NCBI GenBank assembly: GCA_045538465.1
Contig: JAZSRK010000170.1
Location: forward strand, 1 to 13,646
Direction: 5' to 3'
Origin: Limiplasma sp045538465
Lineage (GTDB): Bacteria > Bacillota > Clostridia > Christensenellales > Aristaeellaceae
DNA length: 13,646 nt
Shown here: piece after piece, positions 1 to 9,374 of the stretch
How positions within the stretch are numbered: the stretch's first letter is position 1
Layout of the letters: every line of letters begins with the position of its first letter
Made by a program: the position numbers and the translations under genes
Notes under the pieces: generated by a model
Database searches by the model: none
What the model was told of the DNA's origin: nothing
The model's input: the letters and a program-made list of their open reading frames with translations, nothing else

Positions 1-2767
<2,767 letters not shown>

Positions 2768-2783
2768 TCTCTTATGATCCATC

Positions 2784-2825
2784 GCCCGTAGGGCGGCTCC
2801 GCAAGGAGCCCCCTGCGGGCTTTTT
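2784..2825 (+). terminator. Intrinsic terminator of nifJ
   Basis: A 16-17 bp G+C-rich stem (5' arm 2784-2800, 3' arm 2805-2820) with one G-U pair, one bulged C and a GCAA tetraloop (2801-2804) is followed directly by TTTTT. It starts 16 bases after the nifJ stop codon. Confidence 0.93.
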
Positions 2826-2839
2826 GTATGGATGGGCAA

Positions 2840-2876
2840 ATAAAAACGAGGGTCAGGAAGCATCTTCTTGACCCTC
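2840..2876 (-). terminator. Intrinsic terminator of the leftward membrane-protein operon
   Basis: Arms 2848-2860 and 2864-2876 form a 13 bp stem (GAGGGTCA...TGACCCTC, one G-U pair) with a 3-base loop. Read on the - strand it is followed by GTTTTTAT (complement of 2840-2847). It lies 32 bases beyond the stop codon of the 2909-4384 gene and tail-to-tail with the nifJ terminator. Confidence 0.88.
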
Positions 2877-2908
2877 ATCATATTTATCTTTGAAAGAAAA
2901 ATACAGTT

Positions 2909-4384
2909 TTACGGTGCCACAGCCACGCTTTCCTTCTGGTAGTATTCAGCCAGCAAAGTGTTTACCCAGTAAGCCGGGTCTGTGGTGATATCGGCCCAGC
3001 GCAGCACATAGGGGATCTCTTTATGTGCAGGCACGAGCACGTTAGGTTCATCGGTCTTTAGAATGGAAAGCCGCTCATAACTTACGCGGCGGTACTCCTG
3101 CGCCTCTCCCTTCAAGAGGCTTGCCAAAGCGGACAGGCTGGAAAATGTAGCGCTGTTGCACTTAAACTCGTACACCAGCAACACGCCGGTAAGCGCGACC
3201 ACCACAGCGGTCACCAAAGCAAAGGTACGCAGCCAACGGGCGGGGGCGGTCTGGTGCGGGGTCTCGCGCTTTTTCTCCAGTCGCCATTTTACTTGCTGCA
3301 CTCCGACAAAGAGCCATAGCATGCAGTTGAGGATAAAGGTATAGAAGCGAACGTTGTCGATGCGCTGTTCGCCGGGAATGCCAATGGCGAAATAGGTGGG
3401 CTCGTAAAGGGAAGCTTGAATGCAGAAACCCAGCACAATGAGCACAGGCAAAAGCCAAGCCTTTTTGCATACGTTCTGCACGGGGATCTGCCAGAAGAAG
3501 GGCGACAGGAACACCAAAGCCAGAAGGATGCGCACGAACCAGATCTTGCAATGGGTAAACGCCATAGCAAAGGAAGCGCCCAGCGATTCAAACAGGGGCA
3601 TACCTGTGTAGGTGGCTTGCCGGTAGAAGTTGCCGGGAGCCAGCACGTTGATCAAAAGCCCTGCAATGGATGCCAAGGCGATCAGCAGCACATGGATACG
3701 CACCTGTTTCTTTTGCGCAAATGCATACAGCACCGCCAAAGTGAACAGCTCGCACTGCAAAAGCCCAGTAATGTAGTTGCCGCCGCCGATCAATAAAACG
3801 GTCACCAACATCAATATCAGGCGCAGGGGAGAGCAGCTGTCCTTGACCAAGCAGGCGATCAGCAAGGCCATCGCCAGCATAAGCAGCATATGGATGCCGA
3901 TGTAGACCGCGGCACCATCCCACCAGAAGAAACTCTGCACCGGGCTGGGCACCCATTGGATAAACAGCATAAGAATAACGCATGCGGTAATATCGGCCAA
4001 TACGTGATCCGCTTGCTTTAGCACATGGCGAAAGATAGAGCGCACCAGCGCAAAGGTACCCACAATGCAGGCAGCCAAGAGCAGCCATGTGGTCAGAAAA
4101 TAGAAGCCTTCCCCCAACAAGGCAGGCTGCAGCGTGCCCAGTATGGTGGAAAAATAGCTGCCTTGCCAATGCATATAGTGGTCTGCAACGGTGGCGACAA
4201 CAGCTTTTCCTACAGCCCAGAGGCTATGGGTCTCATTCCATACATGGCGAGGCGTGGCAGTAAAAGAAAAATCATCTGCCAGAGGAAAACTGTAGAAGGA
4301 GATCCAAAGCAAGGGGATGATGGAGATGAGCAGAATGGCGATCATCAGCCAGCGAAGGTTCTTCAGGGTAAAAATACGAGCCAT
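2909..4384 (-). CDS. DUF6056-like polytopic membrane protein, probable surface-glycan glycosyltransferase-like protein
   Basis: A 491-residue, very hydrophobic protein with roughly ten membrane segments and a soluble C-terminal tail (about residues 410-491). After the first membrane segment there is an acidic pair in FPLADDFSF (D37, D38), then an HWQGSYF motif (72-78) and later an APGNFYRQ motif. This layout recalls DUF6056 and related GT-C-like membrane proteins, where an Asp pair in the first outside loop is the presumed active site; assignment is from remembered family features, so the substrate is unknown. The start at 4384 is chosen because AGAGGTG lies 7 bases upstream; an in-frame ATG at 4414 would give ten extra residues but has no such site. 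It begins 35 bases after the upstream membrane-protein gene, so the two form an operon. It ends before a strong terminator. A role in polysaccharide or teichoic acid decoration is inference. Confidence 0.75.
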   Translation of the reverse strand: MARIFTLKNLRWLMIAILLISIIPLLWISFYSFPLADDFSFTATPRHVWNETHSLWAVGKAVVATVADHYMHWQGSYFSTILGTLQPALLGEGFYFLTTWLLLAACIVGTFALVRSIFRHVLKQADHVLADITACVILMLFIQWVPSPVQSFFWWDGAAVYIGIHMLLMLAMALLIACLVKDSCSPLRLILMLVTVLLIGGGNYITGLLQCELFTLAVLYAFAQKKQVRIHVLLIALASIAGLLINVLAPGNFYRQATYTGMPLFESLGASFAMAFTHCKIWFVRILLALVFLSPFFWQIPVQNVCKKAWLLPVLIVLGFCIQASLYEPTYFAIGIPGEQRIDNVRFYTFILNCMLWLFVGVQQVKWRLEKKRETPHQTAPARWLRTFALVTAVVVALTGVLLVYEFKCNSATFSSLSALASLLKGEAQEYRRVSYERLSILKTDEPNVLVPAHKEIPYVLRWADITTDPAYWVNTLLAEYYQKESVAVAP

Positions 4385-4419
4385 GGTAACACCTCTTTTG
4401 CTTGAATGAAGCACGGCCT

Positions 4420-5946
4420 TTATTGCCCGTCCAGCGTTTTCAGTTTGTACAGGTATACATCGGTAAACCAGAGCCCATCCGGTGCTTTGCAGGTATCGGC
4501 CAGTACGTACATCTGGCTGAGTTCTTCGCTCAGCGGTCGGCGGGTGACCACAAAGTCGCTGAGGCCTTCCCGCACATAGCGTTGCTGCTCTGAATGCAGC
4601 TCCTCAAGGGGCATGTTGGCAAGATGGTAGTATTTCAAATGGGGAGCCACGCCGGCCGCGGTGTAGAAGCCCCAATCTAAAAATTCAAAGTTGAGCAAAG
4701 TGGGGTCATCGTATTGCTTGATGTAGTTGCCAAAACGGATCTGCATCAGCTCGGTGGGCTCGCGATGAAAATCGGGCATATTGGGGCTGAGCACCGGGCA
4801 CAGGGCGATGCATACCGCTACCACCAGCGCAATGGCGGCATTGACGGCTCGATGCGGCTTAGCTTCGGGTGTGGCAGACTTGCGGTCTTTGAGCCATGCG
4901 CCGAAGGTCGTAAACAATACGGGCACGATCACGCCAAAAGCAAAACCATAGTACAGGTAGTAGCGCCCGCCGAAAAAGATGGTCACACCGCCCAAAGCAG
5001 TACATAAAAGCCAGCTCAGCTTTTCGGGAATGGATATTTTTCTGGTCATGACCAGCCACACAAGCCCAATGAGCATCGGCACGGTATAGCCGGGGTTGTC
5101 CCGGAGCCATGAGAGAACGGAGATGACAATGCCCTTGCAATGGCTGAGGATGCCTGTGGCGTTCTTGTCTCCGGCATACAAAAACAGGTTGTCATACAGG
5201 TATACCTTCAAAAAAGCGCCAAGACCATCCACTGCGGCAAACCAGATGAACCACGGCAGCGAAGAGAACAAAAAGCCCAGCAGCATCCAGCCGATGTGCC
5301 CGGCAGCGCCGTTCCAGCCGTTTTTCTTCCAGCCCAGCCAACTAAGCATCAGGCAAATGCCCGCAGAAAAGCCCACTACCGTAAACTTGAGCCAGAATAC
5401 GCATCCCAGCAGAAATCCAGCGATCATCAGCTGAATGCGGGTGGTTTGCCCGTCTTTTTCACGCAAGCTGCGCAAAAGCTGGTAAAGGGGCCAGATCATC
5501 ATCGGCAGCGCCAGTTCCTCGGCGCTGTCGCCCATTTGAAAGCTGATGGAGGTGAGCAGCATCACGCTGAGCAGCGGCAGTGCGGCCAAAGCCAGCTTGT
5601 GACCGCCGTAGAGCGACACCAGCTGGTACACGCCTACCAAAAATACTGCCCAGAAAAGGATCTCCATCAGCCATACGCCAAAGAAGCCGTCAAAGGAGAT
5701 CCAAGCACACAGGGCATGCAGCACAAACAGAAGCGGCCCTTTGTGGTCGTATAGATCCCGATAGATCAGTTTGCCCTCCAGCATGGCTTTGCCTGCTGAA
5801 AGAAATACATTGGCATCCGGCCAATCGTTGAGAGGATAAGCGGGGGAGGACTTGGAGCAGAAATACAGCATGGCTGTACTCAGCGCCAGCGCAAAAGCGA
5901 AGATCCACCACAGGGAAATGCGCTTTGCACCGTAAGACTTGCCCAC
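4420..5946 (-). CDS. GT-C family (PMT/ArnT-like) membrane glycosyltransferase
   Basis: A polytopic protein of about 508 residues with 10-12 membrane segments and a soluble C-terminal domain (about the last 110 residues). Right after the first membrane segment comes NDWPDANVF and then YRDLYDHKGPLLF (D46, D49 and 72-76, counted from the ATG at 5961). This Asp-containing first outside loop plus DHKGP is the hallmark of bacterial GT-C enzymes of the dolichyl-phosphate-mannose mannosyltransferase superfamily. Such enzymes move a sugar from a polyprenyl-phosphate donor to an acceptor on the outer face of the membrane. The start is ambiguous: ATG at 5961 lies only about 12 bases from the predicted transcription start and lacks a ribosome-binding site, whereas GTG at 5946 is preceded by AAGGTG at 5-base spacing. 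I prefer GTG; the ATG form has 513 residues. It is first gene of a two-gene operon. Family assignment is fairly firm; donor and acceptor are unknown. Confidence 0.82.
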   Translation of the reverse strand: MGKSYGAKRISLWWIFAFALALSTAMLYFCSKSSPAYPLNDWPDANVFLSAGKAMLEGKLIYRDLYDHKGPLLFVLHALCAWISFDGFFGVWLMEILFWAVFLVGVYQLVSLYGGHKLALAALPLLSVMLLTSISFQMGDSAEELALPMMIWPLYQLLRSLREKDGQTTRIQLMIAGFLLGCVFWLKFTVVGFSAGICLMLSWLGWKKNGWNGAAGHIGWMLLGFLFSSLPWFIWFAAVDGLGAFLKVYLYDNLFLYAGDKNATGILSHCKGIVISVLSWLRDNPGYTVPMLIGLVWLVMTRKISIPEKLSWLLCTALGGVTIFFGGRYYLYYGFAFGVIVPVLFTTFGAWLKDRKSATPEAKPHRAVNAAIALVVAVCIALCPVLSPNMPDFHREPTELMQIRFGNYIKQYDDPTLLNFEFLDWGFYTAAGVAPHLKYYHLANMPLEELHSEQQRYVREGLSDFVVTRRPLSEELSQMYVLADTCKAPDGLWFTDVYLYKLKTLDGQ

Positions 5947-5951
5947 AATGT

Positions 5952-5957
5952 CACCTT
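5952..5957 (-). promoter_or_regulatory. Ribosome-binding site deciding the GTG start of the GT-C gene
   Basis: On the - strand AAGGTG sits 5 bases before GTG at 5946. It lies downstream of the alternative ATG (5961), so it could serve only the GTG. Confidence 0.5.
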
Positions 5958-5979
5958 CCATCTGTAAAGAGATAAAAAC

Positions 5980-6008
5980 AGAGTACCATATTTCGCAAAA
6001 GGGGGCAA
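5980..6008 (-). promoter_or_regulatory. Predicted sigma-A promoter of the membrane-protein operon
   Basis: Read on the - strand: -35 TTGCCC (6008-6003), 17-base spacer, and TACTCT (5985-5980) preceded by TGG (extended -10). The AATATGG context before the -10 is the same as in the promoter of the nucleotidase gene at 11169-11196. The -10 itself is weak (3/6). Confidence 0.45.
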
Positions 6009-6058
6009 GTATTTCCCGGCTGCCGCCGGCATAATCTGCATACAGAAGCCATGGTGAT

Positions 6059-6066
6059 GGGAGGGG
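6059..6066 (+). promoter_or_regulatory. Ribosome-binding site deciding the GTG start at 6072
   Basis: GGGAGGGG ends 5 bases before GTG 6072. The in-frame ATGs at 6051 and 6057 are upstream of or overlap this site and have none of their own. Confidence 0.7.
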
Positions 6067-6071
6067 ATGCA

Positions 6072-7112
6072 GTGAACCGCCGATGGAGCCTTCTGTCAGC
6101 GTTGCTGGCTACAGCACTGCTGCTTTGGTGCATGCCCGGGCTTTTTTACCGGCATCTGAGCCATACCGGACGTACAGATGACAGCCTGAAGCCTGAGCGA
6201 TCTCGGGTGTTGGTGGTGTGGGTAACTTCGAGGCTGGAAGAGGATCGAAAGCTGATCCCGGCGCTGTGTGCGGCTTTTGAGAAAGAAAACCCTGCGATCC
6301 GGGTGTATCTACGCTTTGCGGATAGCAGCGAGCTTTTCGCACCCGGGGCCGTGAGACCGGATGTGCTGCTGCATACCACCGGTGATGTGCTTTCACCGGC
6401 AGAGGTCCTGCTGCCGCTGGTATCTGAGGCAGCGCTTTGGGATAGCTCTTCTGGCACCAGCGCAGGCACTCTTTATGGTCTGCCGCTGTGGTACAGCCCG
6501 CTGGTTTTCAGCGTACCAGCAGCGTGGGTAGCAGAGGGGGATGAGCTGATCCCGCAGGGCGAGGCAGGGGAGCAGGCTTATTTTGCCGCCGCCACACCTG
6601 CGCCGGACGAAACAGAGAACGCCTTCTCTTTTGATTCGTTTCCATGGTATAAGCAGGTGGATAGAGGCTGCCTTGTCGCCGAGAATGGTGTTGGGCTTAC
6701 CCGCCTGCTGCTGTGCTGCCCCTCTACTGTGCAGCAGGAGCTTAGAAGCCTTGCCCCTGCTTTGCGAAAGCCGGAAAATGGCGAAGCGGCTGTTTGTTCG
6801 ATGGCTGTTCATCAGCAGAGAAAGGATGCGGTCTGCTTGCAGTTGCTTCCGCCTACAGCACAGCAGGCACGGTATGTTTCGCTTTGCAAGCAGAATGCGG
6901 ATGGTCAGGCATTTCTGCACTTTTTGCGATCAGAAATCGCTGTATCGGCAGTGCAGGAAACGGGTCTTGTGCCGTTAAGCACTACAGGGACCACGCCGCC
7001 GCCCTTTCTGCCCAATGCGTTCCAAATGGCGCAAGCCAATATCGATGAGCTATGCATACAGCATTTTCTGGCGGGGGACGACCCGGTATCCACCTTGCTC
7101 CGTCTGCGCTGA
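6072..7112 (+). CDS. Exported solute-binding-like protein (family 1 extracellular SBP fold), orphan
   Basis: A 346-residue protein from GTG 6072, chosen on the GGGAGGGG site 5 bases upstream. Residues 1-28 are a basic N-terminus plus a hydrophobic helix (signal peptide or membrane anchor). LLLWC at 16-20 is a poor lipobox because Trp precedes Cys. RVLVVWVTSRLEEDRKLIPALCAAFEKENP (45-74), PDVLLHTTGDV (96-106), LYGLPLWYSPLVFSVPAAW (134-152) and FLHFLRSEIAVSAVQETGLVPL (281-302) match the pattern of family 1 (sugar or iron type) ABC-transporter binding proteins. At about 320 mature residues it is short for that family. No permease or ATPase gene is nearby, so a ligand cannot be inferred. Nine cysteines (for example C200, C215, C216, C242, C255) are unusual for an exported Firmicute protein. 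It faces the GT-C operon across a 125-base gap in which I see no good + strand promoter, and it may be co-transcribed with the Myb-like gene 62 bases on. Confidence 0.65.
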   Translation: MNRRWSLLSALLATALLLWCMPGLFYRHLSHTGRTDDSLKPERSRVLVVWVTSRLEEDRKLIPALCAAFEKENPAIRVYLRFADSSELFAPGAVRPDVLLHTTGDVLSPAEVLLPLVSEAALWDSSSGTSAGTLYGLPLWYSPLVFSVPAAWVAEGDELIPQGEAGEQAYFAAATPAPDETENAFSFDSFPWYKQVDRGCLVAENGVGLTRLLLCCPSTVQQELRSLAPALRKPENGEAAVCSMAVHQQRKDAVCLQLLPPTAQQARYVSLCKQNADGQAFLHFLRSEIAVSAVQETGLVPLSTTGTTPPPFLPNAFQMAQANIDELCIQHFLAGDDPVSTLLRLR

Positions 7113-7121
7113 CGGTATAAA
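7095..7121 (+). promoter_or_regulatory. Possible weak promoter of the Myb-like gene
   Basis: TTGCTC (7095-7100) and TATAAA (7116-7121) are separated by only 15 bases, across the stop codon of the SBP-like gene. The short spacer makes this doubtful; read-through from upstream is the alternative. Confidence 0.25.
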
Positions 7122-7161
7122 CTTCGGGGCAAAAGCCATACTAAGCACATCTCAATCCATC

Positions 7162-7166
7162 GGAGG
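7162..7166 (+). promoter_or_regulatory. Ribosome-binding site favouring the ATG at 7175
   Basis: GGAGG is 2 bases from ATG 7169 (too close) and 8 bases from ATG 7175, which is therefore the likelier start. Confidence 0.65.
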
Positions 7167-7174
7167 CGATGACC

Positions 7175-7960
7175 ATGAAACAGGAGGCTATAAGCCGTCC
7201 GCGGGGCGGTTGGCATCAGGAGGAAAACGATCTGCTTTTTAGCGCCGTCAGGCAGGCTGGTGAGACCGGAACGCCGCTGCGGGATGTGTTTGTTAGCGTA
7301 GGCGAACAGCTTCGGCGCAAGCCAAACAGCATTCGCAATTACTACTACGCAAAAGTAAAGGAGGAGCCGGAGCTTGCCCCCGGCAAATCGACCTTTCGGG
7401 CGTTTGACCGGGAGGAGCTGCATCAGCTGCTCAGGGATGTGCTCGTGGCCAAGGGGCAGGGCGAAAGTGTGCGGGCTTGTGTCATCCGGCGAGCGGAAGG
7501 CGACCGTTCGGCTATGCTGCGCTACCAAAACAAGTATCGCTCCGTACTCAAAAACCGTCCGGAACTTCTGGAACAGGTGGCGGAGGAACTGCGCCGGGAA
7601 GGGCTGCCCTGCCCGGATAACGTGGTCTCCTGCCGCCGCTACAGCCCGGAGGAGGGCAACGGCTGCCTCCATCGCCTGCCTGAGGGCTGGGATCGGGAGC
7701 CTGGGGTGGCAGCCATGCTGGAAGGGCTGAATACGTTGCTTCGGCGCATGGAGGCACAGACAGCCGCCCTTCAGGAACGGTCGGAGGCTGAGCGACTTTC
7801 CCGACCCGCAGACGGCATGCAGGTGCCCTATGAGAAATGGCTCAAAGCCCGGCAAGAGGCCGATCGCCTGCGGGTGGAGGTTGATCTGCTCAAGATCGCC
7901 TTGGAGGAAGCAGAGCAAGGAAAAGCAGCAGAACCGGAGAAAACAACAGAGGAATTGTAA
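7175..7960 (+). CDS. Myb/SANT-like DNA-binding protein with C-terminal coiled coil (RsfA-like)
   Basis: A 261-residue protein. Residues 10-62 form a Myb/SANT-like helix-turn-helix: RGGW (10-13) followed by acidic EEN, the AVRQAGETGTPLRDVF segment (24-39) and a basic recognition helix RRKPNSIRNYYYAKV (47-61). This resembles the arrangement in RsfA, a Bacillus prespore regulator, and related proteins, so a DNA-binding role is likely; a link to sporulation is inference from that likeness. Residues 74-145 are a second, highly charged helical region (FDREELHQLLRDVL; RYQNKYRSVLKNRPELLEQVAEELRREG) that may be another DNA-binding or dimerisation unit. Residues 218-248 are a predicted coiled coil (ADRLRVEVDLLKIALEEAE). 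ATG 7175 is preferred over 7169 on ribosome-binding-site spacing. No terminator is visible after it. Its targets are unknown; the neighbouring SBP-like gene is the obvious candidate partner. Confidence 0.72.
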   Translation: MKQEAISRPRGGWHQEENDLLFSAVRQAGETGTPLRDVFVSVGEQLRRKPNSIRNYYYAKVKEEPELAPGKSTFRAFDREELHQLLRDVLVAKGQGESVRACVIRRAEGDRSAMLRYQNKYRSVLKNRPELLEQVAEELRREGLPCPDNVVSCRRYSPEEGNGCLHRLPEGWDREPGVAAMLEGLNTLLRRMEAQTAALQERSEAERLSRPADGMQVPYEKWLKARQEADRLRVEVDLLKIALEEAEQGKAAEPEKTTEEL

Positions 7961-8025
7961 TACCATTCCGTTTGCCGTTTGTTCATGCTCATCTGTCAAC
8001 CCGCTTGCATGCGCTTTCCGTCAGC

Positions 8026-8054
8026 TTGCACAGCACCCCCTATCATGATATACT
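8026..8054 (+). promoter_or_regulatory. Sigma-A promoter of the NUDIX gene
   Basis: -35 TTGCAC (8026-8031), 17-base spacer, -10 TATACT (8049-8054). It lies 30 bases before the start codon, leaving room for a short leader with the GGGGAGGGG ribosome-binding site. Confidence 0.65.
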
Positions 8055-8084
8055 GCCAACAAAAGCGGGGGAGGGGCTGCCGTC

Positions 8085-8600
8085 ATGCAATTGCTGCTCA
8101 ACATGGATGAACACAACTACGACCCGGAACTGCCGGAGATACGCCGCACAGCGGTGCGTGGCATCATCTTTCGGGAAGGGCGGCTGTTGCTGATCCAGTC
8201 CTACTTCGGCGAGGTAAAGTTGCCCGGCGGCGGTCAGGAAGCGGGCGAAAGCGACATGGAGACCCTTTGTCGGGAAGTGCTGGAGGAAACCGGCTTTCAT
8301 GTGCTGGAAGAGACGGTGAAACCCTTCGGGCAGGTGATCGAAAAATGCCTCTCCCGCTATGAACCGATGATCTGGCACCAGCAGAACCGCTACTACTTTT
8401 GCAGTGTATCGGAGGAACAAAGGGAGTGCCAATACAGCCGCAGTGAGCAAAAATACGGCATGCATCAGTTGTGGATGACGCTGGAAGAAGCCTTGCAGAC
8501 CAACCGGGAAATGCTGGATCGAGAGGGCGCCAACCCATGGAACCAGCGGGAATACCGGGTGATGGAACTGCTGGCGAAGCATTTGAAGGAAAGCGAATAA
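8085..8600 (+). CDS. NUDIX hydrolase
   Basis: A 171-residue protein with a complete Nudix box matching GX5EX7REUXEEXGU: G49, E55, R63-E64, E67-E68, G70 and F71. The Mg2+-binding glutamates are all present, so it should be an active pyrophosphohydrolase acting on a nucleoside diphosphate linked to another group X. The box sits after two beta strands (TAVRGIIF and RLLLIQSY) as in the fold, and the size is normal for a single-domain NUDIX enzyme. The substrate cannot be told from sequence; oxidised nucleotides or NDP-sugars are both possible. The start has GGGGAGGGG about 8 bases upstream. It has its own promoter and is followed by a terminator, so it is probably monocistronic. Confidence 0.93.
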   Translation: MQLLLNMDEHNYDPELPEIRRTAVRGIIFREGRLLLIQSYFGEVKLPGGGQEAGESDMETLCREVLEETGFHVLEETVKPFGQVIEKCLSRYEPMIWHQQNRYYFCSVSEEQRECQYSRSEQKYGMHQLWMTLEEALQTNREMLDREGANPWNQREYRVMELLAKHLKESE

Positions 8601-8632
8601 CCGGGGATCGAAGAAATCCGAAGAAACAATAC

Positions 8633-8675
8633 AAAGCTGCGCAGGGCGTGTAACGCAATGGCGCAGCTTTTCTTG
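8633..8675 (+). terminator. Intrinsic terminator of the NUDIX gene
   Basis: A perfect 10 bp stem AAAGCTGCGC (8633-8642) / GCGCAGCTTT (8661-8670) encloses an 18-base loop that itself can fold as GCGT-GTA-ACGC (8645-8655). A TTTTCTT tail follows. The end of the tail overlaps the -35 box of the next promoter. Confidence 0.82.
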
Positions 8676-8702
8676 ACCTGCCCGAAGAAAAAATGCTATG
8701 AT
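8673..8702 (+). promoter_or_regulatory. Sigma-A promoter of the GNAT gene
   Basis: -35 TTGACC (8673-8678), 18-base spacer, extended -10 TGC-TATGAT (8694-8702). It lies 43 bases before the ATG. Confidence 0.72.
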
Positions 8703-8745
8703 ACATCTGTATCCAAGCGTTTATACAAACCAAAGGTGATGAAGC

Positions 8746-9273
8746 ATGATCGAAATATTGGAATTGGACAAAGCGACCTATCAGGGCCAAAAGTTTACGG
8801 CTCGCTACCAAACCAAGGGATATTATGACATTCGTTCCACTGCAACGGGCTTTGACATTGCCTATCAGCCTTTTGATGAACCCAAAGAAAAGTCCTTTGA
8901 TGATGTGATCTTCAATGATTGGTTGGATGATCCGAAGGCATTTGGTGCTTTTGAAGGGGGGCAACTGTTGGGGTATGTAGAGGGCACGCTGGAAAAATGG
9001 AACAATCGTTACCGCATCAGCAACATCTGCATTTTTGATACGACCCATCGCCATCAGGGCGTTGGTACCTTGCTGATGCAAGCCATGCTGGCGCAAGCAG
9101 CGAAAAGCGGAGCCCGTATGGTGGTTCTGGAAACCCAGACCTGCAATGAAAAGGCGATTGCATTTTATCAAAAGAATGGATTCCAGATCATCGGTTTTGA
9201 TCTGTACGCCTATTCCAATACCGACCAAGAGCGGAAGGAAGTCCGTCTGGAGATGGGCAAAGTTCTTTCGTAA
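8746..9273 (+). CDS. GNAT family N-acetyltransferase, streptothricin-acetyltransferase-like
   Basis: A 175-residue protein with the GNAT fold in its C-terminal half: strand LLGYVEGTLEKWNNRYRISNICI (74-96), the acetyl-CoA-binding motif A HRHQGVGTLLM (101-111, the Q-x-x-G-x-G/A signature as QGVG), motif B VLETQTCNEKAIAFYQKNGF (127-146) with Y141, and a final strand. LETQ-x-x-N...A-x-x-FY...GF and the following FDLYAY resemble Sat-type streptothricin N-acetyltransferases (SatA group), but the N-terminal half is divergent. The true acceptor could equally be another amine or a ribosomal protein. The start has AAAGGTG about 8 bases upstream. Codon use is less biased and more A+T-rich than that of nifJ. 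Flanking promoter and terminator mark it as a single-gene unit. The family is certain; a resistance role is only a possibility. Confidence 0.87.
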   Translation: MIEILELDKATYQGQKFTARYQTKGYYDIRSTATGFDIAYQPFDEPKEKSFDDVIFNDWLDDPKAFGAFEGGQLLGYVEGTLEKWNNRYRISNICIFDTTHRHQGVGTLLMQAMLAQAAKSGARMVVLETQTCNEKAIAFYQKNGFQIIGFDLYAYSNTDQERKEVRLEMGKVLS

Positions 9274-9299
9274 AGATGGGCTGAAACAAATTGGTAAAC

Positions 9300-9340
9300 A
9301 AAGAGCGCAATGGTACGTTTGTACGCATTGCGCTCTTTTG
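9300..9340 (+). terminator. Intrinsic terminator after the GNAT gene, probably bidirectional
   Basis: A perfect 13 bp stem AAAGAGCGCAATG (9300-9312) / CATTGCGCTCTTT (9326-9338) has an inner GTAC-GTTT-GTAC hairpin and a T tail. On the - strand it is followed by GTTTACCAATTTG, so it may also stop transcripts from the nucleotidase gene. Confidence 0.88.
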
Positions 9341-9374
9341 TGGTCAATGAATGGCATTGGCCTTATTTGTTTGC

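Noticed and set aside
2784..2876. Two neighbouring hairpins considered as one riboswitch or CRISPR-like repeat
   Set aside because: The two stems differ in sequence, each has a T-run on its own strand and each sits just after a stop codon, so they are convergent terminators.
3416..5754. Several + strand open frames (126, 112 and 204 codons) within the membrane-protein operon
   Set aside because: They are Gln/His/Lys-rich readings of the complement of hydrophobic codons, with no ribosome-binding sites; the - strand frames encode well-formed membrane proteins.
6905..7999. 364-codon open frame on the - strand opposite the SBP-like and Myb-like genes
   Set aside because: It covers two + strand genes with clear ribosome-binding sites and domain patterns, and its own protein is Leu/Cys/Arg-rich with no domain.
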